From Bradyrhizobium amphicarpaeae (GTDB lineage Bacteria > Pseudomonadota > Alphaproteobacteria > Rhizobiales > Xanthobacteraceae), in the NCBI RefSeq assembly GCF_002266435.3, contig NZ_CP029426.2, positions 6,850,001 to 6,914,000 on the forward strand: a stretch of 64,000 nt of DNA, given 5' to 3'. Positions 20,976-30,226 of this stretch are shown in pieces. The notes beneath the pieces were generated by a model. That model worked only from the letters and a program-made list of their open reading frames with translations. It had not been told where the DNA came from and made no database searches. How positions within the stretch are numbered: position 1 is the stretch's first letter; every line of letters begins with the position of its first letter. A program made the position numbers and the translations under genes.

Positions 20976-22112
20976 TCACAACCCCATCTGCCGGCTGGCA
21001 AGGTCCTTCATGATCTCCTCGGTGCCGCCGCCGATGGCGTTGACCTTGACCTCGCGGTAGATACGCTCGGCCTTGATACCGCGCATGAAGCCGGCGCCGC
21101 CGAAGATCTGCACGGCTTCCGAGGCGCAGAACGCCATGGTCTGCGTCGCCTGGTTTTTCATCATGCAGATTTCGGCAACCGGGCTCTCGCCCTGCTCGAG
21201 CCGCCACGCCAGCATTTCCAGCATCGCCTGAGAAGCGGCGACCTTCTGGGCCATGTCGACGATCTTGTGCCTGATGACCTGGTGCTGCGCCAGCGGCTTG
21301 CCGAACGTCTTGCGCTCTTTGGCATAGGCAACCGCCTCGTCGAGACAGACCCGCGCGAAGGCGGTGCAGCCGGCCGCCATGCCCATGCGCTCGCTGTTGA
21401 AGTTCTGCATGATGATCTTGAAGCCCTGGCCCTCTTCGCCGATCAGATTTTCGGCGGGCACGCGGCATTCGTCGAAATGCAGCGTCGCGGTGTCGGAGGC
21501 CCACCAGCCCATCTTCTTCAGCTTGGTCCGCGACAGGCCGGGAGTGTCGCCTTCGATCAGGAGCAGGCTGACGCCGCCGGCACCTTCGCTGCCCGTACGC
21601 ACCGCAACGGTCAGATAGTCGGCGCGCATGCCCGAGGTGATGAAGGTCTTCTCGCCGCTCACGACGTAGTGATCGCCGTCGCGCCGCGCCCTTGTGGCGA
21701 GATTCGCGACATCGGAGCCGCCGCCGGGCTCGGTGATCGCCAGCGCCGAGATCTTGTCGCCCGACAGCACCCGCGGCAGCACGCGCGCCCTCACCTCGGG
21801 TCGCGCCGCCCGCGCGATCGGCGGCGAGCCGATGGTGTGGCTCATCAGGCTGGCGCTGACGCCTCCGACGCCCGCCCGCGCCAGTTCCTGGCTGGCGACG
21901 ATCTTCATGAACTGGTCAGCGGCGATCCCGCCATATTCCTCCGGGAATCCCAGCCCCAACAGGCCGATCTCGGCCGCCTTGCGGTACAGCGCGCGCGGGA
22001 ATTCGCCGGCCTCGTCCCATTCATGGGCAAACGGGGTGATTTCTTTCTCGACGAAGCGGCGCATCATGTCGCGGAAGGCGTCGTGCTCGGCGGTATAGAA
22101 CGGGCTTTTCAT
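20976..22112 (-). CDS. Acyl-CoA dehydrogenase (second)
   Basis: This 378-residue acyl-CoA dehydrogenase family flavoprotein is the first gene of the minus-strand cluster. It has ALAITEPGGGSDVANLAT, FNSERMGMAAGCTAFARV and the C-terminal QIFGGAGFMRGIKAERIYRE. The pair of different dehydrogenases next to a CoA carboxylase suggests two oxidation steps on a branched or long acyl chain. The ATG at 22112 is preceded by a GAGGCGAG ribosome site. It faces a divergent acyl-CoA synthetase across 267 bp (22113-22379), which must hold both promoters; I could not pick out a convincing -35/-10 pair there. Confidence 0.93.
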   Translation of the reverse strand: MKSPFYTAEHDAFRDMMRRFVEKEITPFAHEWDEAGEFPRALYRKAAEIGLLGLGFPEEYGGIAADQFMKIVASQELARAGVGGVSASLMSHTIGSPPIARAARPEVRARVLPRVLSGDKISALAITEPGGGSDVANLATRARRDGDHYVVSGEKTFITSGMRADYLTVAVRTGSEGAGGVSLLLIEGDTPGLSRTKLKKMGWWASDTATLHFDECRVPAENLIGEEGQGFKIIMQNFNSERMGMAAGCTAFARVCLDEAVAYAKERKTFGKPLAQHQVIRHKIVDMAQKVAASQAMLEMLAWRLEQGESPVAEICMMKNQATQTMAFCASEAVQIFGGAGFMRGIKAERIYREVKVNAIGGGTEEIMKDLASRQMGL

Positions 22113-22379
22113 CGCAGTCTCGCCTCGCGGACGGATTCGTCTCGCTCACCATGGCCGGAACATCGGCGGCTCACTTGCGCAGAGTGGCTGACCGGGTCAA
22201 CCACTCCGGTGCAGGCTCCGGCCTAGCAACTCAACGCAAGACGATTTTGACCCCTCGCGCGCCAACTCCAAATCAAAAAAAGACGTCGATGCACCAACTC
22301 CGGCTGGCCCCAGGGCCACGCCGGGCATGGGGCGCGGCAATTGGAATGCAGGCGGCACAAGCCGCCGAGGGAGGAATTT

Positions 22380-23930
22380 TTGGCCGTTCGTTACTACGAC
22401 TGGATCGTTCATCATGGCCGCCGCACGCCTGAGAAGGTCGCGGTGATCGACCTCGCGAGCGAGCGCCGCTTCACTTACGCGCAGCTGGACGGCCGTGTCT
22501 CCCGCCTCGCCTCTTTCCTGCGCCACTCGCTGAAGGTCTCACGCGGCGATCGCGTCGCTGTGCTGGCACTGAACACGACCGATACGCTGGAGGTGCAGTT
22601 CGCCTGCGGTCGCCTCGGTGCCATCTTCGTGCCGCTGAACACCCGCCTCACTGTCCCCGAGCTTCAGTTCATCACGGCCGACTGTGCGCCGAAGGTGATG
22701 ATCCACGACACCGATCTCGCCGAGACCGCTCTCGCCGTCGCCAGGCTCTGCGGCATCGCGACCAGCCTGCTGCTCGGCCCCGGCGGGTCCTATGAGGCCG
22801 GCATCGCGGCCGCCAGGCCGCTGGAGACAATCGAGCAGGTCACGCTCGATGACGTCTCGACCATCATGTACACGTCGGGCACGACGGGACATCCGAAGGG
22901 CGCGACCATCACCCATGGCATGACCTTCTGGAATTGCGTCAATCTCGGCGGCCCCGCCTGCATCGGGCCGGCCTCGGTGCTGCTCACCGTGCTGCCGCTG
23001 TTCCACACCGGCGGGCTCAATTGCTACACCAATCCGGTGCTGCATGCCGGCGGCACCGTGATGATCATGCGCGCGTTCGATCCCGGCACCGCGCTCGGCC
23101 TGATCAACGATCCCGCGCAGGGCATCAACGTGTTCTTCGGCGTGCCCGCGATCTACCAGTTCATGGCGCAACACCCCGCCTTCGCGACGACCGATCTCAG
23201 CCGGCTGATCGTCGGTGGTGTCGGTGGAGCGCCGATGCCGGTGCCGCTCCTGAAAGTCTGGGAAGCGCGCGGCGTGGCGCTCCAGCAGGGTTACGGCATG
23301 ACCGAGACCTCGCCGGCTGTCCTGGTGCTCGACCGCGAGGATGCAGCGCGGAAGGCCGGCTCCGCCGGCAAGCCGGTGCTGCACACCGAAGTGCGCATCG
23401 TGCGGCCCGACGGCAGCGACGCCGATGTCGGCGAGCTCGGTGAGCTCTGGGTGAAGGGGCCGAACATCACGCCGGGCTACTGGAACAGGCCCGAGGCGAA
23501 CAAATCTTCCTTCACCGACGGCTGGCTGCACACCGGCGACGCCACCCGCGTCGACGAGGAGGGCTTCTACTACATCGTCGACCGCTGGAAGGACATGTAC
23601 ATCTCCGGCGGCGAGAACGTCTATCCGGCCGAGGTCGAGAACGTCCTGCACCAGCTGACGGCCATCGCGGAAGCCGCCGTGATCGGCCTTCCGGATCCGC
23701 AATGGGGCGAAGTGGGCCTCGCCATCGTTGCAGTCAAGCCAGGCCAAAAGCTGACCGAGGCCGACGTCTTTGCGCATTGCGCGGCCAATCTGGCGCGCTT
23801 CAAATGTCCGCGCCAGATCCGTTTCGTCGAGGCGCTGCCGCGCAACGCCACGGGCAAGATCCACAAGCCGACCTTACGAAAGGAATTCTCGGTGGCCTCC
23901 GAAGTCGACAAGAAAGTCGCCAACGCCTGA
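22380..23930 (+). CDS. Long-chain-type acyl-CoA synthetase
   Basis: This 516-residue adenylate-forming ligase shows A3 MYTSGTTGHPKG, A5 GYGMTETSP, A7 HTGDATRVDEEGFYYIVDR, A8 DMYISGGENVYPAEVE and the A10 lysine in LPRNATGKIHK. The best start is the TTG at 22380 with GGGAGGA 4 bases upstream; a longer upstream frame lacks a ribosome site. It is divergent from the dehydrogenase-GST genes and very probably supplies the acyl-CoA they oxidise. A good intrinsic terminator follows. Confidence 0.93.
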   Translation: MAVRYYDWIVHHGRRTPEKVAVIDLASERRFTYAQLDGRVSRLASFLRHSLKVSRGDRVAVLALNTTDTLEVQFACGRLGAIFVPLNTRLTVPELQFITADCAPKVMIHDTDLAETALAVARLCGIATSLLLGPGGSYEAGIAAARPLETIEQVTLDDVSTIMYTSGTTGHPKGATITHGMTFWNCVNLGGPACIGPASVLLTVLPLFHTGGLNCYTNPVLHAGGTVMIMRAFDPGTALGLINDPAQGINVFFGVPAIYQFMAQHPAFATTDLSRLIVGGVGGAPMPVPLLKVWEARGVALQQGYGMTETSPAVLVLDREDAARKAGSAGKPVLHTEVRIVRPDGSDADVGELGELWVKGPNITPGYWNRPEANKSSFTDGWLHTGDATRVDEEGFYYIVDRWKDMYISGGENVYPAEVENVLHQLTAIAEAAVIGLPDPQWGEVGLAIVAVKPGQKLTEADVFAHCAANLARFKCPRQIRFVEALPRNATGKIHKPTLRKEFSVASEVDKKVANA

Positions 23931-23934
23931 CTCC

Positions 23935-23965
23935 AAGCGCCCCTCGCGGGCGCTTTTTCTTTTTG
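23935..23965 (+). terminator. Rho-independent terminator after the acyl-CoA synthetase
   Basis: A 7-bp perfect stem (AGCGCCC / GGGCGCT) with a 5-base loop is followed directly by CTTTTTCTTTTT on the plus strand. It separates the synthetase from the binding-protein gene at 24008, which may therefore have its own promoter or depend on read-through. Confidence 0.85.
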
Positions 23966-24007
23966 AAGTGCCTGCTCCATCCAACAAGAAACCCCAAGGA
24001 AATTTCC

Positions 24008-25231
24008 ATGAAGAACAAGAAACTCGTCCTGCTCGCCGCGGCAACTGCCCTGACGGTGCTCTCCACCCAGGGCGCTTTCGCGCAGAAGAAATACGACACC
24101 GGCGTCACCGACACCGAGATCAAGATCGGCAATGTCGAGGCCTATTCCGGTCCCGCTTCGGCCTACGGCATCATCGGCAAGACCGAGGAAGCCTATTTCA
24201 AGATGATCAACGACCAGGGCGGCATCAACGGCCGCAAGATCAACTGGATCTCTTATGACGACGGCTATTCGCCGCCCAAGACCGTGGAGCAGGTCCGCAA
24301 GCTGATCGAGAGCGACGAGGTATTTTTGATCTTCAACGCGCTGGGCACGCCGACCCAGACCGCTGTGCAGAAATATCACAATGCCAAGAAGGTGCCGCAG
24401 CTGTTTCTCGCCACCGGCGCCAGCAAGTGGAACGACCCCAAGAACTTCCCCTGGACCATGGGCTTTCAGCCCAGCTATCGGGTCGAAGCCCAGATCTTCG
24501 CCAAGTACATCCTGAAGGAAAAGCCGGACGGCAAGGTCGCGATCTTCTATGCCAATGACGATTTCGGCAAGGACTACCTCGCAGGTATCAAGGAGGTGTT
24601 CGGCGACAAGGCATCCAAGATGATCGTTGCCGAAGAGAGCTACGAAACGTCGGAGCCTTCGATCGACGCCCATATCGTCAAGCTCAAGGGCACGGGCGCC
24701 GACGTTTTCGTCAACATCGCAACCCCGAAATTCGCGGCACAGGCGATCAAGAAGATCGCCGAGCTCGAGTGGAAGCCGATGCACCTGATGACCGACGTCT
24801 CGGTTTCCATCGGCGCGGTGATGAAGCCGGCGGGCTTGGAGGCCTCCGAAGGCGTGCTCTCGGCCGGCTATCTCAAGGATCCCTCCGATCCCCAGTGGAA
24901 AGACGATGAGGGCATGAAGAAGTTCATGGCGTTCATCGACAAATACATGCCCGGCGCCAACATCTCGGACGCCAATCTGGCCTATGGCTACGCCGCATCA
25001 CAGACCATGGTGCAGGTTCTCAAGCAGGCCGGCGACAACCTCACCCGCGAGAACGTGATGAAGCAGGCCGCCAGCCTCAAGGACTTCGCGCCCGATACGC
25101 TGATCCCCGGGATCAAGATCAACACCTCCGCGACCGACTTCGCCCCGATCGAACAGCTCAAGATGTGGCGGTTCAAGAAGGGGCAATGGGAGCTGTTCGG
25201 CGACATCATCAGCGCCGAGACGGGCGGCTAG
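24008..25231 (+). CDS. Branched-chain amino acid type ABC transporter substrate-binding protein (LivK family), orphan
   Basis: This 407-residue periplasmic binding protein has a clean Sec signal peptide (MKNKKLVLLAAATALTVLST...AFAQ). The family start TEIKIGNVEAYSGPASAYG and the hinge region FYANDDFGKDYLAG follow. AAGGAAA lies just before the ATG. No matching permease or ATPase genes are present, so it must use components encoded elsewhere. In Bradyrhizobium such receptors often bind aromatic or fatty acids. Next to a CoA synthetase, a carboxylate ligand is plausible but not shown. Confidence 0.93.
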   Translation: MKNKKLVLLAAATALTVLSTQGAFAQKKYDTGVTDTEIKIGNVEAYSGPASAYGIIGKTEEAYFKMINDQGGINGRKINWISYDDGYSPPKTVEQVRKLIESDEVFLIFNALGTPTQTAVQKYHNAKKVPQLFLATGASKWNDPKNFPWTMGFQPSYRVEAQIFAKYILKEKPDGKVAIFYANDDFGKDYLAGIKEVFGDKASKMIVAEESYETSEPSIDAHIVKLKGTGADVFVNIATPKFAAQAIKKIAELEWKPMHLMTDVSVSIGAVMKPAGLEASEGVLSAGYLKDPSDPQWKDDEGMKKFMAFIDKYMPGANISDANLAYGYAASQTMVQVLKQAGDNLTRENVMKQAASLKDFAPDTLIPGIKINTSATDFAPIEQLKMWRFKKGQWELFGDIISAETGG

Positions 25232-25260
25232 CTTTCGCGCATGTCCCGGCACCAACATGC

Positions 25261-25287
25261 TGAGCCGTCCACGATGGGGACGGCTCA
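25261..25287. terminator. Hairpin between convergent genes, possible bidirectional terminator
   Basis: A perfect 10-bp stem (TGAGCCGTCC / GGACGGCTCA) with a 7-base loop lies between the LivK gene and the convergent glycosyltransferase, touching the latter's stop codon. It lacks a T-run, so termination strength is uncertain. Confidence 0.5.
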
Positions 25288-26769
25288 GGGCTGACTTGAA
25301 GCTCCGGCATCCCGGCTCACCTCGATTGATGCCACGGAAAGACCGAGGCGGCGGGGATCGTCAATGCCCGTCATCACGGGGCATGACCATGCCAGGATGG
25401 CGATGCCTGAGGGCGGCAGATCGAGGCCCATCGTATAGCTGTCAGGGCCGATAGCGATCGCAGAAGGGTCAATGCGCACACCATCGAGATAGAAATGCGC
25501 ACCGATCTCGCGCAGCGGTGCGCGCAAGGCGGGGCTTCGGACCAGGACGGTGTTGCGCCCCGCACGCCCCAGGATGCGAACGGCGGCCTGCGGCTCGCTC
25601 CAGCGGAAGACGTGCCCCGCCGACGATTCGAGGCCATGGAATCCGGCTTGCCCCAGAACGCGATCTCCCAGGAACCTCGCCGCCGGCCCGGCGTGGCCGC
25701 GCATGCGACGAATGCATTCAAGCCGCTGCAGATGGATCAGCGAGGCGATGTAGCGCCTCATCCATCGTGCTATTGCTTCGCTCGACCCGATCACCGTCAG
25801 CGCGCTCAGACAGAGATGCGCCTGCATCGCGGCCAGGCGCGCGGCGACGCGGACGAGACGATCGCCGCACAAAGCCAATGCACCCCAACGCCAGAAGGCG
25901 CGCAGCTTTTCATCGGGCCGCTTCCAGCCGCGGCCTTTGAGGCTGTAATGCACGAGCGCATTCAACGCCGCGCTGGCGAGCGATACGTCGAATCCGACCC
26001 ATTCGACCCATTCGACCGGGACTTCGAGCAGCTCGCTGCCGGGATCGCGGCGCGCCTCCCCGAGATAGCGGATCTCGCCCTCGACGAAATCGAGCGTGAA
26101 CGCTTTGAGCTCGCCGATCTCGCCGATGTAATAATGATGGAAGCGCGCCTCCTCCAGATAACCGATGGCATAGCCCTTGGCGTGATAGGCCGCGGCCAGC
26201 ACCCATTCGGCGAAATGGCCGAGCTCTTCGCGCAGGCCGCCGCATTCCCAATAGACGTCGCGCCGCGTCACGAAGCACTGATCGAGCACCTTGCGCCAAG
26301 GATGCTGCCTCATGCCGAATTCGATGTCGGCCTGATACATCGCGGCTTCGGCTTCCGAGAGCCTGTTATGGCAGATCGGCACCGACCGGCAGGAGAAGGC
26401 GACCCAGTCGGGATGCGCGTCGGTCGCGCGAATGCACAGCTCGATCACGTCGGGCTCTGGCCGGCAATGCGACTCCGTGAAGAACAGATAGAGGCCGCGG
26501 GCTTTGGTGGCGCCAAAGGCGCACAGCCCGATATCGTGATCCGAAGCGGTGAATTCCAGGCGGGCCTGTTCGCCGGCCAGTGCCTTCAGCTCGTCGCGCG
26601 CGACGAAATCCGGCGGCACCACCAGGATGATTTCGTAGAGCGATTTGTCGACGGTCTGCGATATCCAGCCGAGCCAGGACTGCTCCCATTGCCCGCGGTG
26701 ATATTCGAGCGGGATGATGATGGAGAACAGCGGCGCTTCGCCGCCGTATCGCGCGGACGCGTCCTGCAT
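25285..26769 (-). CDS. Family 2 glycosyltransferase-like protein with C-terminal accessory domain
   Basis: This is a 494-residue protein. Residues 10-200 resemble a GT-A glycosyltransferase: SIIIPLEYHRGQWEQSWLGW, then EIILVVPP and the region LYLFFTESHCRP where the DxD metal motif normally sits. The Asp pair is not conserved here (TES instead), so activity may be altered. Residues 380-494 form a beta-rich accessory domain ending in RRLGLSVASIEVSRD, which resembles the end of the glycosyltransferase at 31963-33618. The stop codon lies in the convergent hairpin. It probably works on surface polysaccharide, but donor and acceptor are unknown. Confidence 0.75.
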   Translation of the reverse strand: MQDASARYGGEAPLFSIIIPLEYHRGQWEQSWLGWISQTVDKSLYEIILVVPPDFVARDELKALAGEQARLEFTASDHDIGLCAFGATKARGLYLFFTESHCRPEPDVIELCIRATDAHPDWVAFSCRSVPICHNRLSEAEAAMYQADIEFGMRQHPWRKVLDQCFVTRRDVYWECGGLREELGHFAEWVLAAAYHAKGYAIGYLEEARFHHYYIGEIGELKAFTLDFVEGEIRYLGEARRDPGSELLEVPVEWVEWVGFDVSLASAALNALVHYSLKGRGWKRPDEKLRAFWRWGALALCGDRLVRVAARLAAMQAHLCLSALTVIGSSEAIARWMRRYIASLIHLQRLECIRRMRGHAGPAARFLGDRVLGQAGFHGLESSAGHVFRWSEPQAAVRILGRAGRNTVLVRSPALRAPLREIGAHFYLDGVRIDPSAIAIGPDSYTMGLDLPPSGIAILAWSCPVMTGIDDPRRLGLSVASIEVSRDAGASSQP

Positions 26770-26817
26770 GCCCCCTTATAGACGCATATGACGCCGGTCC
26801 GTACGATTTCTCGCGGA

Positions 26818-27588
26818 CTATAGCGTCAAAAACAGCGCGAACGATTCCTCCGACGTGCGACGCAGGTGCCTTCGATACAACGCGTGGTTGGCATCTTCAG
26901 GCCCGACCCGTCCCAAAGACGGCTTCGGGACGTTTCGGAGCGGCACGTAGGCGATCGGCGCCGCGATCGGCGTCAGTTGCGAGCCGGGGCCGGCGCGCAG
27001 CGTCGAGATGATTCCGTACATCTCGCCGGCGACCGTCGGCCGCGACACCGTGATCACGCGATGCTGGCCGTGCTTGATGATGACGAGGTAGATGAAGCCT
27101 GACTGATGGGGGACGGCAACCTCGCCGGTATGCTCGTAGGCCGCATCGGTCCGATCGCCCTCCCGAAAGACCAGCGAAGAGACCTTCGGCTCCCAGACGA
27201 TCTCGGTGCGGTACGCAAAGATTGCTTCCTTGTCGCCGAAGGACGGCCGCAGCGTGACGTAGACGTCCTCCAGCCAGGTCACGGCGCGATGCGCATAGGA
27301 GCCGAGACTGTCAGGAGCGACATCGTTGGCGGCTTGAGGCGCCGCCACGACCGCGTTTTTGCGCAAGGAGACGCCCAGCGCCTGCTCCAGCCGGACCGTC
27401 GTCGCCAGCGTGAACGGTCGCCGGCCGCCGAGCACCTTCTCCAGCGTCGACAGGCTGAGCTTGGCCTGCTCGGCCAGCGTCTGCCGGGAGATCCGGCGCC
27501 TGGCGAGCTCCTCGCGAATCGTCTCGGCGATCTCGCGGCTCTGCTCGTCCGAAAGCTGCTTGTCGGTGATCTTGTCTTGCATCTGCAT
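26818..27588 (-). CDS. Helix-turn-helix (Cro/CI type) transcriptional regulator with C-terminal sensor-like domain
   Basis: This is a 256-residue protein. Residues 20-80 are a Cro/CI-type HTH (ISRQTLAEQAKLSLSTLEKV). Residues 100-256 form an unrecognised mixed domain with several beta strands (VTLRPSFGDKEAIFAYRTEI; FIYLVIIKHGQHRVITVSR), perhaps a ligand-sensing fold. AGGG stands 6 bases before the ATG. It is divergent from the VIT/vWA sortase-target gene across 187 bp, so it is a natural candidate for control of that operon. No operator was identified. Confidence 0.8.
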   Translation of the reverse strand: MQMQDKITDKQLSDEQSREIAETIREELARRRISRQTLAEQAKLSLSTLEKVLGGRRPFTLATTVRLEQALGVSLRKNAVVAAPQAANDVAPDSLGSYAHRAVTWLEDVYVTLRPSFGDKEAIFAYRTEIVWEPKVSSLVFREGDRTDAAYEHTGEVAVPHQSGFIYLVIIKHGQHRVITVSRPTVAGEMYGIISTLRAGPGSQLTPIAAPIAYVPLRNVPKPSLGRVGPEDANHALYRRHLRRTSEESFALFLTL

Positions 27589-27775
27589 CGCTAGCCCTGC
27601 TCCAGCACGGCCACTCTAGCAGGGCGGACAAACCAGCACAAAACCGCACATGAGCGTCCCATGGCGGCCTGCCCGGGCCGGCCGCGGCGGAACATGACCG
27701 ATCATTCTGCTCGCGAAATCGGGCCCTCCCGGCGAATGCTCAGAGCCAGCAAACGTCCCTCCGGGAGCAGACCAA

Positions 27776-30028
27776 ATGGACACCTACGACACAGCCGACA
27801 ACGAAGAGCACCCCGTGTTGAAGGGGCTGATCAAGCTCGGATTGTTTCTTCTCGCGCAAGGCGTCGCGGTGTTGCTGATGGCCTTCGTCGCCCTGCTCGT
27901 CAGTTTCGGGACCAGTTGGTCGGCAACGAATGAGCAGGCGAGCCTGCTTCAGCCTGGCGACGCCAGGTCCGGCTCCCTGCTCCTGAAGGAGGACGGCGCC
28001 ACCACCGAAGCGATCCGCCTCGGCACCGACATCGACGTCACGGTCTCCGGCCCGACGCTGCGCGCGCGGGTCACGCAGATCTTCCGCAACCCGACCAAGG
28101 ACTGGGTCGAAGCGACCTATGTCTATCCGCTCGCGACCGGCGGCGCCGTCGATACGCTGAAAATGGTGGTCGGCGATCGCGTCATCGTCGGTAACATCAA
28201 GGAACGGCAACAGGCCCGCGTGATCTACGAAGAAGCACGCCGCGCCGGCCAGAAGGCGGCACTCACCGAGCAGGAACGGCCGAACATCTTCACCAATTCG
28301 GTCGCCAATGTCGGCCCCGGAGAGACCGTGCTGGTGCAGATCGAATATCAGGAGCCGGTGCATCAATCCGGCAGCGAATATTCACTGCGCCTGCCGCTGG
28401 TGGTCGGGCCGCGCTACAATCCGGCGCCGATCGTCCAGAGCGTCGACTTTCGCAAGGATGGATCGGGCTGGGGCGCGGCGACCTCGGACCCCGTGCCGGA
28501 CCGTGACCGCATCTCGCCGCCTGTGCTGGATCCCGCCAGGAATGCACCGGTCAATCCGACCAGCATCACGGTGCGCCTGAAGGCCGGCTTCGCGCTCGGC
28601 GAGGTCAAGAGTTCTCACCATAAGGTCAAGATCGAGAGTCCGGACAACATGGCGCGTATCATCACGCTCGCCGATGGTGCCGTTCCGGCGGACCGCGACT
28701 TCGAGCTGACCTGGAAGCCCGCTGCCGAGAAGGCGCCGTCGGTCGGCCTGTTCCGCGAACATGTCGGCGACGCCGACTACCTGCTCGCCTTCGTCACTCC
28801 GCCCAGCGCAGAGCAGACGGCCCAAAAGCCGCTGCCGCGTGAGGTCGTGTTCGTGATCGACAATTCGGGCTCGATGGGCGGCACGTCGATCGTGCAGGCC
28901 AAGGCGAGCCTCGCTTACGCTCTGTCCCGGCTCCAGCCGACCGACCGCTTCAACGTCATCCGCTTCGACGATACCATGGACCTGCTGTTTCCCGCCTCGG
29001 TCCCGGCAGACGCCGCCCATGTCGGCGAGGCGACCTCGTTCGTGAGCGCGTTGCAGGCGCGCGGCGGCACCGAGATGGTGCCGGCGATGCGCGCCGCACT
29101 GGCCGACAAGCTCGGCGACACCGGCATGGTTCGCCAGGTCGTCTTCCTGACCGACGGCGCAATCGGCAACGAGCAACAATTGTTCGAGACCATCACGGCG
29201 ATGCGCGGCCGCTCGCGCGTCTTCATGGTCGGCATCGGATCGGCGCCCAACACCTATCTGATGACTCGCGCCGCCGAGCTCGGCCGGGGCACCTTCACCC
29301 ATATCGGTTCGGTCGAGCAGGTGGAGGAGCGTATGCGCGGCCTGTTCGCCAAGCTCGAAAATCCGGCCGTGACCAGCCTCACCGCGAAATTCTCCGAGGC
29401 CAAGGCCGACGTCACCCCGGCGATCATCCCCGACGTCTATCGCGACGAGCCGCTGGTGCTGGCGGCAAAGCTCGACAATCTCGCAGGCTCGCTCGAGATC
29501 AAAGGGCGCGTCGGTGATCGTCCATGGTCGGTGACGTTGCCACTGCAAAATGCCGCCGAAGGCAACGGCCTGTCGAAACTCTGGGCGAGGCGCAAGATCG
29601 GTGACGCCGAAGTGGCGCGCGCGATGCGGGAGCTCGCGCCCGAGGAGGCCGATAAGGCGATCCTGGCGCTGGCGCTCGACCATCAGATCGTCTCGCGCCT
29701 GACCAGCCTTGTCGCCGTCGACAAGACGCCGAGCCGGCCTGAAGGCGCGCCGCTCAAGCTCAGCGAATTGCCGATCAACCTGCCGGCCGGCTGGGACTTC
29801 GAGAAAGTGTTCGGCGAACGGCAGCAGATCCCGGCGCAGCTGCGTGAACGCCATGCCGACGCGCGTACCGCACCGGCAGCGCGGCGTCCGGCGCCTGATA
29901 CGATCCGTCTGCCCAAGACGGCAACCTCGGCCGAATTGAAGATGATCGCAGGCCTGATCCTGATCGTGCTCGCCTTAGCCCTGTTCGTGTTCAACCGGCG
30001 TCGGCTCTTGCTCACCGACGCCGCTTGA
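27776..30028 (+). CDS. Sortase-processed VIT and vWA domain surface protein (marine proteobacterial sortase target family)
   Basis: This 750-residue exported protein has an N-terminal hydrophobic anchor (about residues 18-45). A VIT domain covers residues 80-200. A von Willebrand A domain follows with the MIDAS motif DNSGSMGG near residue 361 and the later Asp in FLTDGAIGNE. At the C-terminus is a complete sorting signal: LPKTAT (about 711-716), a hydrophobic stretch (MIAGLILIVLALALFVF) and a positive tail (NRRRLLL). This matches the known proteobacterial pair in which a dedicated sortase handles a single target; its role there is unknown. The sortase gene follows after a terminator and a palindromic repeat. 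Confidence 0.95.
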   Translation: MDTYDTADNEEHPVLKGLIKLGLFLLAQGVAVLLMAFVALLVSFGTSWSATNEQASLLQPGDARSGSLLLKEDGATTEAIRLGTDIDVTVSGPTLRARVTQIFRNPTKDWVEATYVYPLATGGAVDTLKMVVGDRVIVGNIKERQQARVIYEEARRAGQKAALTEQERPNIFTNSVANVGPGETVLVQIEYQEPVHQSGSEYSLRLPLVVGPRYNPAPIVQSVDFRKDGSGWGAATSDPVPDRDRISPPVLDPARNAPVNPTSITVRLKAGFALGEVKSSHHKVKIESPDNMARIITLADGAVPADRDFELTWKPAAEKAPSVGLFREHVGDADYLLAFVTPPSAEQTAQKPLPREVVFVIDNSGSMGGTSIVQAKASLAYALSRLQPTDRFNVIRFDDTMDLLFPASVPADAAHVGEATSFVSALQARGGTEMVPAMRAALADKLGDTGMVRQVVFLTDGAIGNEQQLFETITAMRGRSRVFMVGIGSAPNTYLMTRAAELGRGTFTHIGSVEQVEERMRGLFAKLENPAVTSLTAKFSEAKADVTPAIIPDVYRDEPLVLAAKLDNLAGSLEIKGRVGDRPWSVTLPLQNAAEGNGLSKLWARRKIGDAEVARAMRELAPEEADKAILALALDHQIVSRLTSLVAVDKTPSRPEGAPLKLSELPINLPAGWDFEKVFGERQQIPAQLRERHADARTAPAARRPAPDTIRLPKTATSAELKMIAGLILIVLALALFVFNRRRLLLTDAA

Positions 30029-30057
30029 GAGAGGAGCCTCCCCAAACTCCTCTGTTA

Positions 30058-30106
30058 GCGCGCGCGGCTGCCCGTCCCATACCAACGGCCGCGCGCGCCT
30101 TTTTTA
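30058..30106 (+). terminator. Rho-independent terminator between sortase target and sortase
   Basis: Perfectly complementary 11-base arms (GCGCGCGCGGC, 30058-30068; GCCGCGCGCGC, 30088-30098) with a 19-base loop are followed by CTTTTTTT. It lies 30 bp after the target stop codon, so sortase expression would be reduced relative to its target or come from another promoter. Confidence 0.8.
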
Positions 30107-30127
30107 ATAGGTCATTGAAATCGAATG

Positions 30128-30214
30128 CGTCATTGCGAGCGAAGCGAAGCAATCCGGGGACTTATCCGTTGAGAGATTCTGGATTGCTTCGTCGCTTCGC
30201 TCCTCGCAATGACG
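30128..30214. repeat. Dispersed palindromic repeat, CGTCATTGCGAG family, copy 2
   Basis: It has the same outer arms (CGTCATTGCGAG / CTCGCAATGACG) and inner GCGAAGCGAAGCAATCC / GGATTGCTTCG blocks as the copy at 16987. It lies between terminator and sortase. Its right end contains an ATG (30209) in frame with the sortase, but the sortase more likely starts at 30227. Confidence 0.85.
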
Positions 30215-30226
30215 GGAAGTGGTAAA

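Noticed and set aside
27661..27775. Possible small gene before the sortase target
   Set aside because: A short open frame exists, but it has no ribosome site, overlaps the promoter region and has random-looking composition.
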